A DNA stretch of 64,000 nucleotides from JABLTI01 sp035528035 (lineage in GTDB: Archaea > Asgardarchaeota > Heimdallarchaeia > JABLTI01), in the NCBI GenBank assembly GCA_035528035.1, contig DATKZI010000008.1:1-64000 (forward strand). The letters run 5' to 3'. Of the stretch, positions 16,942 through 26,142 are shown one piece after another. Under the pieces are notes generated by a model. It was not told the origin of the DNA, searched no databases, and worked only from the letters and a program-made list of their open reading frames with translations. Every line of letters begins with the position of its first letter. Positions within the stretch are counted from its first letter, which is position 1. The position numbers and the translations under genes were made by a program.

Positions 16942-19900
16942 ATGTTTAGAAGATTCTTCTCTTGGTTAAAAAATATCTTTTCAAAAAAAGAGGTAGTAGT
17001 AATTGAAGAACCTATTGTAGAACCTATAATAGAGAAGGATGAAGAAATAATCGAAATTGAAGAATATAGTCCTGATATTTTTGAAGAAGCTGAGGAAGAT
17101 TCCGAACTATTTGAAGAGGAGAAATATCTAGAAAGACAGGTTAGAGAATTAAAGAAAGATAAGGAAGCTCTTCAAAGTGTAGATCAAATGCTTGATCAGA
17201 TTAATCCTGAAGATGATCTTTTTGATACACTAGGAGCAGATGATTTTTGGAATGCTACTGGTTATTGTTCTACAGTAAGAGAGAAATTCGCCAAGGCAAT
17301 TGAAGATAAAGATGATGAACAACAGCTTAAACATTATTGGCGAACTAACAAAATGTATATGCGTTCTGTTGAAGCTTATCGAGATGCTATAGTAAAGAGC
17401 GATATGTTACGTGCTCGAGTTATGTTACTTAATATTAGACTTTTATATGATATTCTTATCGAAATGCATCGTTTAAATTCACATAATATTCCTAAACCAC
17501 AAACATTGGATGTGGAAATGCGAAAGGAATATGTTAAAGATATTCTAGTTGAAATTCTAGAAAAAAGCGCTTTCCCATTAAGTATTAGAGAAATTTTAGA
17601 TGTCGTAAAGAAAAATGAACAAATTTACGTTTTAGAATTATTAACTGAAGAATCAATCCAATTTTATATAGAGACACTTGTTTCAGATGAATTTATTAAA
17701 GAAAATAAGCGTGTAATCGAATTAGCTCCCCCTCCTTTACCAAATATTCCTCTCGAGATTAGAGAGAAAATACCTGAAATGATTTTTGAATTTGTTTATG
17801 CTCCAGATATCAAAATGTATCGTAGAGAAGATATTGGTAGAGAAGAACTCTCAGCTCTATTCCCTCCTGAAATTTACAAAGGTTTACAAGAACAAGGTTT
17901 TTATCGCATTGAAGATGTTCAAGGCAAATTAGAGGAACTTGAACATATTTTAGTTCATAAATTACATTTTGAACCTGATATGACCGCTATTTCTCTTGGT
18001 ATTTTAAGTGAAAGACTAGGAAGATTAGATTTATCACAAATTGGGCAAAGAGGTGATCAACGATCTTTGGTAACAAAGAGACGAAGATTATATGATGAAT
18101 CTAAAGAAATTAAGGAAGATGAAGAGCTTGATGTAGAGGAGAAGATAGAAGAAAAGGTTCAATCAGAAAATTTTTTCAAAATTACTCATCAAGATATTAT
18201 TAATTCGCCAATCCCTAGACCATATCAGCTTGAAGCATATTATATGTTTAAAGGTAATAGGTATAATGCTAGTGTAATTGATTCTCCCACAGGTTCAGGT
18301 AAAACTTTGATGGGCATGATGTGTATACAAGATTGGTTGAGAAATTTACGAAAAAATGAATCAATACTTATATTAGTTCCCACTCAAAACTATCAATCTC
18401 AATGGGTTGATTCCATCTGTTTTAATGAGATTGGTTTGCAAATATCTCCAACATTTGTTTTTTCTGGAACTATTACCCAATTAGAGAGTTTTATTTCTAA
18501 AACTCGAGAAATTCCACCAATTATTATTCTTACTTATACTTCCTTAGCTCAAGTTCTAGGTGCTAAAACCAAGAAAGAAAAAGAATTAAAACAATTAATC
18601 AATTGGTTGGGAATTCGTAATGTTATATTTGATGAGGCTCATAAAATTGTAGAACTTGAAGCAAGTGCAACTTATGAAGTTGTTAAAAGAATGATCAAAT
18701 TATACAAAGGAGCACATATTGAGAACTTAATTGGTTTTTCTGGTACAGCAAAAGCGTATGAAAAAGCTTTCAAACGACTTGGTCTAAATCTCATATATAT
18801 CGTTCCTGAAAAGGAACTTGTTTTACATGGTTTTGTTGCACCCATTGCTGAATTAGGCGTAACTTTTGCTTATTCGGGACGAGAAAAAGCTATCAGAGAG
18901 ATTCATAATGAAATTAAAATAAATATGAAACAATTATGGAGCTACTTTGGATATAATGAGCTTCGAAAAGAATTTCAAAAAATCCCTCAGAATGATCGTT
19001 TATTTATTTGCAAAGAATTATTGGGTATGTATAGCACTTATAAAAATGAAATTGCTACAGAGAAACTTAAGTCCAAATTTGTTGAATGGGCACCTGGTAA
19101 GGATAAAGGTCCATTATCATTAAATGATGTTAATTTAATTTTAGCTATTCAAATTTATAATAGTTGGTCAGATATTTCTCTAGCTACTAATTCAAATCAT
19201 CCTAATTCTGCTAGAGAGATTGTTGATGAAACATTAAAATTAGTTTTAAGACTTGAGCAACTTATCCGTATACCTAGCCTCAGGAAAATGATCACTAGTG
19301 AAAAATATGGTAAACGAATGCCAAAAAATACTACTTTTTATAATATTCGAACAAATACTAAGGATCGACGTGAAGCACAAAATGAGATTAAAGATATTAC
19401 TTGTTCAACCATGGTAGGTATTTACAAAGCTCTTGATACATGGGCTAGAACTAAGATTGGTGAAGGTCGTGTTGGTACACTACAATCAATTATCAATGCT
19501 GAAGAGGAAATAAGAGATGTTAAGGGAGTAGTTATCTTTGATACTGGTCGAACTATAAAAGTTGAAGATGAATCAGGCATTGGTTCTCCCGGTTTTTCTG
19601 GTGTTGGTGGAAGTTTCGCCCAAAGCATAGGGACAAATATAATCAACTACAATCCCATTGCTGTTCAATCTTCTGAAATGTATATCAGCTATAATCCTAA
19701 TTTGGAAAAACCATTGCATGTTATGATGGCTGATTTTATAAGAAATGATGTTATTGTCGATAAATTAACTGAAAGGATTTTTATGGAGTTAATTTATGAT
19801 CTACCCTTTCAGGGACAACTCAGTAATTTTATTTATTTGACATTTAAGGAATTGATGGTTTCTTATGCTTCTTCATTGAAGAATGTCTTTCGTGTTCGAT

Positions 19901-21129
19901 TATCTGAATTTTCTAAAAAAGTCTTTGAACCATTACAAAATTTTATTGATGAAATGGTTATTTTGGATGATAATCTTGCAATCTCTGTTAATCTATTAAA
20001 AGATAGAATAGTTGATCCTTCTATTCGAATTAATAATATTATTTTGAAACTTTATGATTATGCTATCATTGCTAGAAAAATTGAATATGCTAAAAAGGGG
20101 ACTTTACAAACAGCTACAGGTGAATTACAAGAGTATTATTATTTGAATATGCCAGCTGGTAGACAAAAGCAGCTAATTTATGATCTTGTTTCAGATTTCT
20201 TGGATTCAGAAGATTTGCCGATCCAATTAGTTTTTGTTTCATCGTGGGCTAGAACTGGTTGGGATGTAAGAACACCAGATATACTGATCGATGCCACTGC
20301 TACTCGAGATGTAACTGCTTGGCAGCAATTACGTGGGAGAGCTATGCGTGCTCTTGAAAGTTGGACAATTGATTGTTATCGAACCATTGCAGTTTTATTG
20401 GGAAAGAGTGGTAGCGCAGAGAAAATTATCCAACGATTACCTGCTGATATGCAAGAAAATTTTGAAAAGATCAGAAAAGATTTTACTCCTAAAGAAGAGT
20501 TTACAGATTTTATGATTGAATTATTGCATAATTCAATTGATGAAGCTACAATTCCCCCTGAAGTAAAAGTTACTTTGAAATCGAAAGTTATTTCCGGTAA
20601 TGTAAATAATCTTGACAATCATGAACGAATGAAATTAATCATTTATTTAATGCTGTCAAAGAATAAAATAGCTCATATCTTTGAAATGGTAAAAGCATCT
20701 GGTTCAACAAGACAAGTTGAACTTGATAAAACTACTGGCACTTGGAGAAGAAAAGCTTCAATTGCTAAAAAACATCGTGAAGAACCTCTTTTACCTGTTC
20801 CTGGTGCTGAAAGGAAGAGAGGCAAATATATTGCCCCGCTTGTTTACTCAAAGGATCCCACTGCTGATACACCTTCCGAAGTTAAAGAAACTCTCCAGGG
20901 ACTTCTACAAGGATTAGATGAAAATCTTTTAGACGATTGGGTTTTATCTCTTGTAGAGGAGAATGCTGCATATAGAAAAGTCAGCTTAGAATCTGCAGCG
21001 GAAAGAGAACGAAAGGACTTGGAAGGACTTGTTCAGGATGAAGAGTTGCCATCTCGAATTGAAATTGATGGTGTAACTGAAGATGTTTTGAAAGAGTTTC
21101 TGGATGATATTGACAGTATTGAATTCTAA
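16942..21129 (+). CDS. Giant SF2 helicase-like ATPase (1395 residues)
   Basis: The N-terminus has an amphipathic start (MFRRFFSWLKNIF), a very acidic region to about residue 65 and a helical domain to about 415. The SF2 core has a Q/Ia-type PRPYQLEAYYMF, Walker A DSPTGSGKT (447-455), DEAH (564-567), SAT-like FSGTAKA, motif V TGWDVRTPDILIDAT and motif VI QQLRGRAMRA (from 1128). About 560 residues separate DEAH from motif VI, against 250-350 in most SF2 enzymes, so a large domain is inserted. About 250 charged residues follow the core. It is probably a DNA or RNA translocase; the substrate is unknown. It is last in the actin-like block, 185 nt after the GTPase, and could have its own promoter. 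Confidence 0.8.
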   Translation: MFRRFFSWLKNIFSKKEVVVIEEPIVEPIIEKDEEIIEIEEYSPDIFEEAEEDSELFEEEKYLERQVRELKKDKEALQSVDQMLDQINPEDDLFDTLGADDFWNATGYCSTVREKFAKAIEDKDDEQQLKHYWRTNKMYMRSVEAYRDAIVKSDMLRARVMLLNIRLLYDILIEMHRLNSHNIPKPQTLDVEMRKEYVKDILVEILEKSAFPLSIREILDVVKKNEQIYVLELLTEESIQFYIETLVSDEFIKENKRVIELAPPPLPNIPLEIREKIPEMIFEFVYAPDIKMYRREDIGREELSALFPPEIYKGLQEQGFYRIEDVQGKLEELEHILVHKLHFEPDMTAISLGILSERLGRLDLSQIGQRGDQRSLVTKRRRLYDESKEIKEDEELDVEEKIEEKVQSENFFKITHQDIINSPIPRPYQLEAYYMFKGNRYNASVIDSPTGSGKTLMGMMCIQDWLRNLRKNESILILVPTQNYQSQWVDSICFNEIGLQISPTFVFSGTITQLESFISKTREIPPIIILTYTSLAQVLGAKTKKEKELKQLINWLGIRNVIFDEAHKIVELEASATYEVVKRMIKLYKGAHIENLIGFSGTAKAYEKAFKRLGLNLIYIVPEKELVLHGFVAPIAELGVTFAYSGREKAIREIHNEIKINMKQLWSYFGYNELRKEFQKIPQNDRLFICKELLGMYSTYKNEIATEKLKSKFVEWAPGKDKGPLSLNDVNLILAIQIYNSWSDISLATNSNHPNSAREIVDETLKLVLRLEQLIRIPSLRKMITSEKYGKRMPKNTTFYNIRTNTKDRREAQNEIKDITCSTMVGIYKALDTWARTKIGEGRVGTLQSIINAEEEIRDVKGVVIFDTGRTIKVEDESGIGSPGFSGVGGSFAQSIGTNIINYNPIAVQSSEMYISYNPNLEKPLHVMMADFIRNDVIVDKLTERIFMELIYDLPFQGQLSNFIYLTFKELMVSYASSLKNVFRVRLSEFSKKVFEPLQNFIDEMVILDDNLAISVNLLKDRIVDPSIRINNIILKLYDYAIIARKIEYAKKGTLQTATGELQEYYYLNMPAGRQKQLIYDLVSDFLDSEDLPIQLVFVSSWARTGWDVRTPDILIDATATRDVTAWQQLRGRAMRALESWTIDCYRTIAVLLGKSGSAEKIIQRLPADMQENFEKIRKDFTPKEEFTDFMIELLHNSIDEATIPPEVKVTLKSKVISGNVNNLDNHERMKLIIYLMLSKNKIAHIFEMVKASGSTRQVELDKTTGTWRRKASIAKKHREEPLLPVPGAERKRGKYIAPLVYSKDPTADTPSEVKETLQGLLQGLDENLLDDWVLSLVEENAAYRKVSLESAAERERKDLEGLVQDEELPSRIEIDGVTEDVLKEFLDDIDSIEF

Positions 21130-21161
21130 CCAAATCATTTTCTTCTCAAATATTTATCCAA

Positions 21162-21509
21162 TTAATCTTTGACATAGAATAATATCTTTGGTCTTCCTCG
21201 CTTGTCTGTTCGTATTGGTTTTTTCTCAACATTTCCATTCATGATAAGTTTTGCTAGTATATCATAAAGGGTAGTTCTTGGTATATTTGTCAATGAAGCT
21301 AACATGCCACGAGTTATTGGTCCTTTGTCAGATAATATCTTGATTAAAAAATCCTCAATCTTTATGTGATTTTTTATTTCTTCTTCCTGACCATAAATAA
21401 ACGCAGTTCTTTGACTATAAACAATCAAATCTTTACTTATTTCCGTTTCTTCTAAATGTTTTCGAATTAATTTATCGACTTGTTCACTTATTGAATATTC
21501 ATCAACCAT
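21162..21509 (-). CDS. Winged-helix transcriptional regulator
   Basis: 115 residues from ATG 21509, which follows a strong GAGAGGG. The N-terminal half is helical; the C-terminal half (about 55-115) is a winged helix: FLIKILSDKGPITRGMLAS, recognition helix NIPRTTLYDILAKLI, wing RTDKRGRPKILFYV. The pattern resembles TrmB/ArsR-type archaeal regulators. It is convergent with the giant helicase gene, 32 nt apart. No ligand domain is visible. Confidence 0.75.
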   Translation of the reverse strand: MVDEYSISEQVDKLIRKHLEETEISKDLIVYSQRTAFIYGQEEEIKNHIKIEDFLIKILSDKGPITRGMLASLTNIPRTTLYDILAKLIMNGNVEKKPIRTDKRGRPKILFYVKD

Positions 21510-21704
21510 TTTGCTTTCCCTCTCAAAATTGGTTCCAATTACTAATAATAATGCTAGATAATAAAAGTTATGCGGATAACCAAAAATATAAATTTTTTTC
21601 AAATATTTAATACATGAGAATCTAAGCAATTTAAGGAAAATAGGATAACACAAGACAAAAGTCTTTTAATCATTTACGAATAACTGAAAAATAGGTAAGT
21701 GATT

Positions 21705-22109
21705 GTGTCAGAATTAAAAGGACAAAATGTTAATTTTACAATTAAATCAAGTGTGGACAAAGATACTGAAACAAAGTCCAAAAGTAAACAAACACTTGTT
21801 GGTGACATTATTAGTTTTAATGTTTCAGCTACAAAAAAAGAACCTTCTAGTTCCGTTTTCACTTTAACTGGATCTTCTCTTAATATTAATTCAACGCAAA
21901 TAGGCAGTTGGTCTTGGATTGAGAAAAAAGCTCGTATCTGTATGATATGTAAATTATCTATTAAAGATGGACAGAAGGTTTCTCGTTGCCCTATGTGTCA
22001 ATCATTATTCCATGATGACCATATTTTTGAATGGTTAAAAGTAAAAGGGAAATGCCCAGTATGTATACAATCATTACTACCAGGTGGGACAGAACCAGTA
22101 AATTTGTAA
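21705..22109 (+). CDS. Small RING-like zinc-finger protein
   Basis: 134 residues. A Ser/Thr/Lys-rich N-terminal half with beta character precedes a zinc finger C-x2-C-x12-C-x2-C-x4-H-x2-H-x10-C-x2-C (C79, C82, C95, C98, H103, H106, C117, C120). The FHDDHIFEWLKVKGKCPVC end is very like RING-H2 E3 ligases, with the WL and CPVC that contact E2. The third and fourth ligands are a CPMC pair rather than C-x-H, so it is a RING variant. A ubiquitin-ligase role is inference; no E1, E2 or ubiquitin gene is in the window, but a JAMM gene is. GTG 21705 is preferred; GTG 21699 is too close to AGGTAAG. Confidence 0.78.
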   Translation: MSELKGQNVNFTIKSSVDKDTETKSKSKQTLVGDIISFNVSATKKEPSSSVFTLTGSSLNINSTQIGSWSWIEKKARICMICKLSIKDGQKVSRCPMCQSLFHDDHIFEWLKVKGKCPVCIQSLLPGGTEPVNL

Positions 22110-22135
22110 TGGCGATAATTGAAATCTAAAAAGAG

Positions 22136-22783
22136 ATGTTTAACATGAGCAAAAAACCAAAAACCAAACAATCTTTTGATGTAGATGTTATAAAAACTCC
22201 CGAAGGACAAGTTCCAACAGTCGATAGCTTTCATCGTGTAATTGATGGCTTATTTGGCGAAGTTTTGGATACCAGAAAGGATATTGTTAAACTTATACCT
22301 AATTTAGAGAAAGAGCTAAATAATATGAGAGAGGTTCTTGCACAGCAAATGGTTTTATTTGAAATATTAAATTCCTCTATTAAGAATCTCGAAGAAGAAA
22401 TAAAGGAACAAGGAAAAAAACTCAGCAAATTGCAGAAAATTTCTACTGAACCATCCCAAAGTACTACCGCTGAAGCTGATCTAACAGAGCAATCAAAGAA
22501 AGCTATTGCTAAATTAATTCAAATTGAACTACAGGAAGGAACGAGACCTATCTACGCTTCATTGAAGGGATTAGAAGATGAAATTACAAAAGCAAATGTT
22601 AATACATTAAAGAAAGTAGAAAAACAACTTGATAATATTAAAGATCAGATTGATGATTTATCCTCGAAAACTGAATTGCAAATGTTAGAAATTTTAGAAA
22701 CAATTAATCCAAGTCCAGTAAAGAGTTCTTCGAGTTCTTCTTCTGAATCAAAATCAACAATCAAAAGAAAGCTTCCTTCATAG
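22136..22783 (+). CDS. Coiled-coil protein of unknown function
   Basis: 215 residues, almost entirely helical with heptad-like stretches (LEKELNNMREVLAQQMVLFEIL; LKKVEKQLDNIKDQIDDL), ending in a Ser-rich, basic tail. No catalytic motif or membrane segment is seen. It begins 26 nt after the RING-like gene on the same strand and is probably co-transcribed, so it may be the RING protein's partner or scaffold (inference). ATG 22136 and ATG 22145 are both possible starts. Confidence 0.65.
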   Translation: MFNMSKKPKTKQSFDVDVIKTPEGQVPTVDSFHRVIDGLFGEVLDTRKDIVKLIPNLEKELNNMREVLAQQMVLFEILNSSIKNLEEEIKEQGKKLSKLQKISTEPSQSTTAEADLTEQSKKAIAKLIQIELQEGTRPIYASLKGLEDEITKANVNTLKKVEKQLDNIKDQIDDLSSKTELQMLEILETINPSPVKSSSSSSSESKSTIKRKLPS

Positions 22784-22916
22784 AGTCCTATTTTTCTCCT
22801 AAATAACTTTCTAAAAAATCATTCAAAGAAGTGCTAATGATAAATAAAAAAAGAAATTCAACTAATGGGTTTGCTGGTATATGGCAGAGAAAATTAAGAG
22901 GGGGGAAAAAATACCC

Positions 22917-23339
22917 CTATGGAATTTCTAAAACTGAAATATCTACTTTAGACACACCATCTATGTCAGCTAATTCCTCTTTGATTGTCTCCATGTTTAC
23001 ATTTTTGAATTCTTTGGAATCAATATAACCTTCATATACACAGCTTTCTTGGGTAAAGCATAACCCTGTTGAATAAAGTGTTTTTATGCCTGCTTTCATG
23101 AACAAAGAACCCATCTTCTTAAGAAAGTCTGGACTTAGCTTTCCAATCTCGATACCCACTTTGTATACTTTGTCGCTTGTCGTGGGGATAATTCGTATTA
23201 TCTTTGTACTGGGAGCGAGTATCATAACGGCATAATTTCCTTCTTCAGGCTTTAAAGCATCTAGAAAAGTTTGGGGTAATTGTATGGGTTGTCCTACTTC
23301 TAGCTTGCACATCTTTGCTACGGTTACTTCTGTTGTCAT
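22917..23339 (-). CDS. AbrB-like/ACT-like two-domain protein
   Basis: 140 residues, found only by pattern. Residues 1-50 (CKLEVGQPIQLPQTFLDAL, VMILAPSTKIIRIIP) look like a SpoVT/AbrB-type swapped-hairpin domain. Residues 55-140 (VYKVGIEIGKLSPDFLKKMG; IDGVSKVDISVLEI) have the beta-alpha-beta-beta-alpha-beta pattern of an ACT-type ligand domain. It could be a small ligand-responsive regulator. The ATG start is clear; a short GC stem and T run follow its stop on the minus strand. It is divergent from the double winged-helix gene. Confidence 0.6.
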   Translation of the reverse strand: MTTEVTVAKMCKLEVGQPIQLPQTFLDALKPEEGNYAVMILAPSTKIIRIIPTTSDKVYKVGIEIGKLSPDFLKKMGSLFMKAGIKTLYSTGLCFTQESCVYEGYIDSKEFKNVNMETIKEELADIDGVSKVDISVLEIP

Positions 23340-23645
23340 TACTGCCTCTCCTAATTAGAGATTTTTAAACAATTGCTTCATTAAAATTATTCTTTGCTTG
23401 CTTATTAGTTTTTTTCTAAAGGTAATCTTTCAACACTTTTTTTATGTCTTTTTACCTTTTTTTAACCATTTTTTAGGCGTTTTATCGCCTTCATGTAGTA
23501 TATTTATACAACCTTCACTTAAAAAAGATTAACGGTTGAGGACTTTTTGAGACCAAATATTAAAGTATAAGCTAAATCATTTGTAAAAAGAAATAAATGG
23601 TTGTTTTACAAGGATAACCTTATCATACAAGTAAAAAATATTAGT
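23340..23645. promoter_or_regulatory. Divergent regulatory region between two putative regulators
   Basis: About 306 bp with no gene I can support. It holds a short inverted repeat AGGCG (23475-23479) / CGCCT (23486-23490) and a TATA-like TATATTTATA at about 23499-23508. Long T tracts lie at 23400-23475. Either flanking gene could be controlled from here. Confidence 0.4.
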
Positions 23646-24419
23646 ATGAAAGAATCTATGATATGTAAAAGTAATAGGAGATTGAATCCTCTGTCCAGCA
23701 GAAAGTTTGAAGAGAAACGATTATCACTTTTAATGCATCCTTTAAGAAGGTCAATTTATCAACTTGTCTGTGAAACACCAGGATCTTATTTTTACGAAAT
23801 TGTTAGTGCACTTGCAACACCACAAGGAACATTATCCTGGCATTTACGTATGCTTGAAAGAGATGGTTTAATAAAATCAGCAAAGTTCGGGGGAAAAAGA
23901 TTATTCTTTCCTAAAATGTTAAGATCCGAATCAGCTGAAAAAGCTTTTGCTATATTGAAGAATGGTACCGCTGCAAAAGTATTTGACCATATTATTAATA
24001 ATCCAGGTTGCTATCAGACAGAGATTGCGGAAAAATTAGCGATCCATCATGATACTGTAAGACACCATATAACTCGTCTTGCAGAAGCACAATTGATCGA
24101 TGTTATACGAGATGGTCGTACAGTGAAATATTTCCCAGGTGAGTTAGGGAAAGAGCTTATTGATGGCAGCTTAAATGTTCTATCAGAAAGATATATTCAA
24201 TTTCTTGTAGAAAAATTAGAAGAAGGTTGTATGCATCCAGAAATTGTTGATAGAGATTTACATACAATTAGTTTAAGGATTGAATGTCCTAATTCAGAAG
24301 ACATTTCATTAAAAATTAAACTTGGTCCTTGGGAAACAAGAACTGTTGAAGATGAAGATGTAGAAGAAATGGACGATATTGATGATTTTGAAAAAGAAGA
24401 AGAAATAGAGAATAAATAG
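23646..24419 (+). CDS. Tandem winged-helix transcriptional regulator
   Basis: About 257 residues with two ArsR-like winged helices in series. The first (HPLRRSIYQLVCETPGSYFYE, then GTLSWHLRMLERDGLI) and second (VFDHIINNPGCYQTEIAEKL, then DTVRHHITRLAEAQLID) each end in a wing with KRLFFP or VKYFPG. Both share the archaeal pattern WHLRMLE/HHITRLA. A very acidic C-terminal tail follows. Such double-wHTH proteins are common in archaea; targets are unknown. ATG 23646 is chosen; a TTG at 23601 would add 15 residues, and ATG 23658 is also possible. Confidence 0.8.
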   Translation: MKESMICKSNRRLNPLSSRKFEEKRLSLLMHPLRRSIYQLVCETPGSYFYEIVSALATPQGTLSWHLRMLERDGLIKSAKFGGKRLFFPKMLRSESAEKAFAILKNGTAAKVFDHIINNPGCYQTEIAEKLAIHHDTVRHHITRLAEAQLIDVIRDGRTVKYFPGELGKELIDGSLNVLSERYIQFLVEKLEEGCMHPEIVDRDLHTISLRIECPNSEDISLKIKLGPWETRTVEDEDVEEMDDIDDFEKEEEIENK

Positions 24420-24439
24420 TATTCTCTTATTTTTTGTTT

Positions 24440-25216
24440 TCATTTCAGTTTTTTGAGTGTTTTCTTTAATTCTTCGTAAGCTGCTTCCCAATCTTTGATG
24501 TCTTCTGTTAATTCGTCTCTTTCTCTATTATACTCATCTTCTGATAATTCACCTGTAGATTTTCTAACAAAAAGAGTTTCAAGTAATTCACGTTTCTCAG
24601 CTAATTCTTTATTCAATTGACCTTGCCAGCGTTCCATTTTGATTAGTTCATGGGTAATCTGTTTATCAGCTTCTAAAATTGATGATTGATACTCGTTTTT
24701 CATTTTATCATATGTTTTTTCGGTAATACTTTTGTCGTTTTTTAACCCTTCAAGTTTTGAGAGACGTTCTTTAGCCAAGTCTTTCTTTTCCATCATCTCG
24801 AAAATTGGTATTGGTGCCCCTTGTTTCTTGAGTTGTTTTTTCTCTAGTTTTAATTCCACAAAACGTTTGTTAAGTTCATTAACTCGGTCTTTTGCATCTT
24901 CTTTTGGAATGAGTCCTACTTTCACTCTTTCCTCAAGGTTCTCTATTTCTTCTAATATTTCATCCATATCTTTATCGATATTTATCAATCGTCCTTTCAT
25001 TGCTAGAGATTGAACAATTTCACGATCAATTGGTTCAAAGGAAGAGGTTGAAGAGCTCTCCATAGGTGTTGTTCCAAATGATGTTGTATGCATTTCAGAT
25101 TTATTTTCTTTCTTTTCATGAAACAGATCTGTTGGTATTCTTGCTCCGCAAGATTTACAAAACTTAAAATTGGGTAAAACTGGTTTACCACAAACAGGAC
25201 ATCTATGTTCTACCAT
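24440..25216 (-). CDS. Zinc-ribbon and coiled-coil protein
   Basis: 258 residues. An N-terminal zinc ribbon (CPVCG at 6-10, CKSCG at about 20-24), a Ser/Thr-rich linker to about residue 60, and then long helices with coiled-coil character to the end (MDEILEEIENLEERVKVG; EDRDELTEDIKDWEAAYEEL-type repeats). SHOCT-like short segments occur (LIPKEDAKDRVNEL; ELSEDEYNRERDEL). Function is unknown; similar ribbon-plus-coil proteins recur in this window. Convergent with the preceding regulator, 20 nt apart. Confidence 0.7.
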   Translation of the reverse strand: MVEHRCPVCGKPVLPNFKFCKSCGARIPTDLFHEKKENKSEMHTTSFGTTPMESSSTSSFEPIDREIVQSLAMKGRLINIDKDMDEILEEIENLEERVKVGLIPKEDAKDRVNELNKRFVELKLEKKQLKKQGAPIPIFEMMEKKDLAKERLSKLEGLKNDKSITEKTYDKMKNEYQSSILEADKQITHELIKMERWQGQLNKELAEKRELLETLFVRKSTGELSEDEYNRERDELTEDIKDWEAAYEELKKTLKKLK

Positions 25217-25380
25217 TTTATTTATACCTTCAAGTAATTTATCTTATAGATTCATTTATCAATTAACTAAAAAAAGAATTCTGTTCGAGATATATAAAAA
25301 AATCTTATAGATATTATTAAAAACTGATAATTCTGTATGAAAATCATCTCAAGAATTGATATTAAATTTTTGAAAAATAG

Positions 25381-25392
25381 ATAAATTTAAAT
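25381..25392 (+). promoter_or_regulatory. Candidate TATA element for rpl10e
   Basis: ATAAATTTAAAT lies about 45 nt upstream of the rpl10e ATG, a distance that would give a 5' leader of roughly 20 nt. Confidence 0.4.
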
Positions 25393-25431
25393 CGTACTAG
25401 TGTTCGTCGAATGATAATGAGTTGATTAAAA

Positions 25432-25992
25432 ATGGCTAGACGCCCCGCACGATGTTATACAAGAGTAGCTGGTCCACCCTTCACACGAAAGAAATATGTT
25501 CGTAGTGTTCCAGAAGCAAAAATAACCAGTTTTGAAGCTGGAAATAAAAATAGTAATTTCCCGGTAACTTTGTCCTTGTTTGCAAAAGAGAGCTGTCAAA
25601 TTAGACATATTTCATTAGATGCTCTTCGACAAATGAGCAATAGGTATATGCAGAAAAAAGCTGGTATTGATAATTATCATTTTATTGTGAGAGTTTATCC
25701 TCATCATATTATCCGTGAAAATAAAATGATGGCTTTTGCCGGAGCAGATCGTTTGCAAGATGGTATGCGCCGTGCTTTTGGTAAACCTATGGATCTTGCT
25801 GCTCGTGTTAAGGCTAATCAAGTATTAGCTACGATTCATACTCATCCCCAATTTGTTGATATAGCTAAAAGAGCTCTTAATATTGGTGGTGACAAATTAC
25901 CAACATCTTCATTCATTAAGATTGAGAATGGAGAAGATTTGTATAGGAAATACTTACTTAAAGTTCTTCATGAAGAAGAAGGAGAAGCATAG
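25432..25992 (+). CDS. rpl10e: Ribosomal protein L10e (uL16)
   Basis: Large-subunit protein at the A-site tRNA and central protuberance, orthologue of bacterial L16. The 186-residue product begins MARRPARCYTR and contains the conserved FTRKKYVRSVPEAKI, RIRENKMM-like HHIIRENKMM, GADRLQDGMRRAFGKP and the C-terminal LPTSSFIKI. Length is slightly above the usual 170-180 because of an acidic end EEEGEA. Transcribed alone. Confidence 0.97.
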   Translation: MARRPARCYTRVAGPPFTRKKYVRSVPEAKITSFEAGNKNSNFPVTLSLFAKESCQIRHISLDALRQMSNRYMQKKAGIDNYHFIVRVYPHHIIRENKMMAFAGADRLQDGMRRAFGKPMDLAARVKANQVLATIHTHPQFVDIAKRALNIGGDKLPTSSFIKIENGEDLYRKYLLKVLHEEEGEA

Positions 25993-26028
25993 TTTTTTTA
26001 TTTCTTCTCTTTTTTATCCATTTTTTGA
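25993..26028 (+). terminator. T-rich terminator after rpl10e
   Basis: Successive T tracts (seven, then six, then six Ts within C/T-rich sequence) start directly after the rpl10e stop codon. Confidence 0.5.
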
Positions 26029-26142
26029 TATTATCTACATATACGTTTGAATAATCCCTAATTATTTTTAACATAAAGTCAAATCCTCTGTTGAGGATGA
26101 GGCACTTATTTCAGTCCTTTAATATCCATCAGGAAAATCACT

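Noticed and set aside
22831..23028. Plus-strand 65-residue ORF after the coiled-coil gene
   Set aside because: It overlaps the 3' end of the minus-strand AbrB/ACT-like gene and resembles no family.
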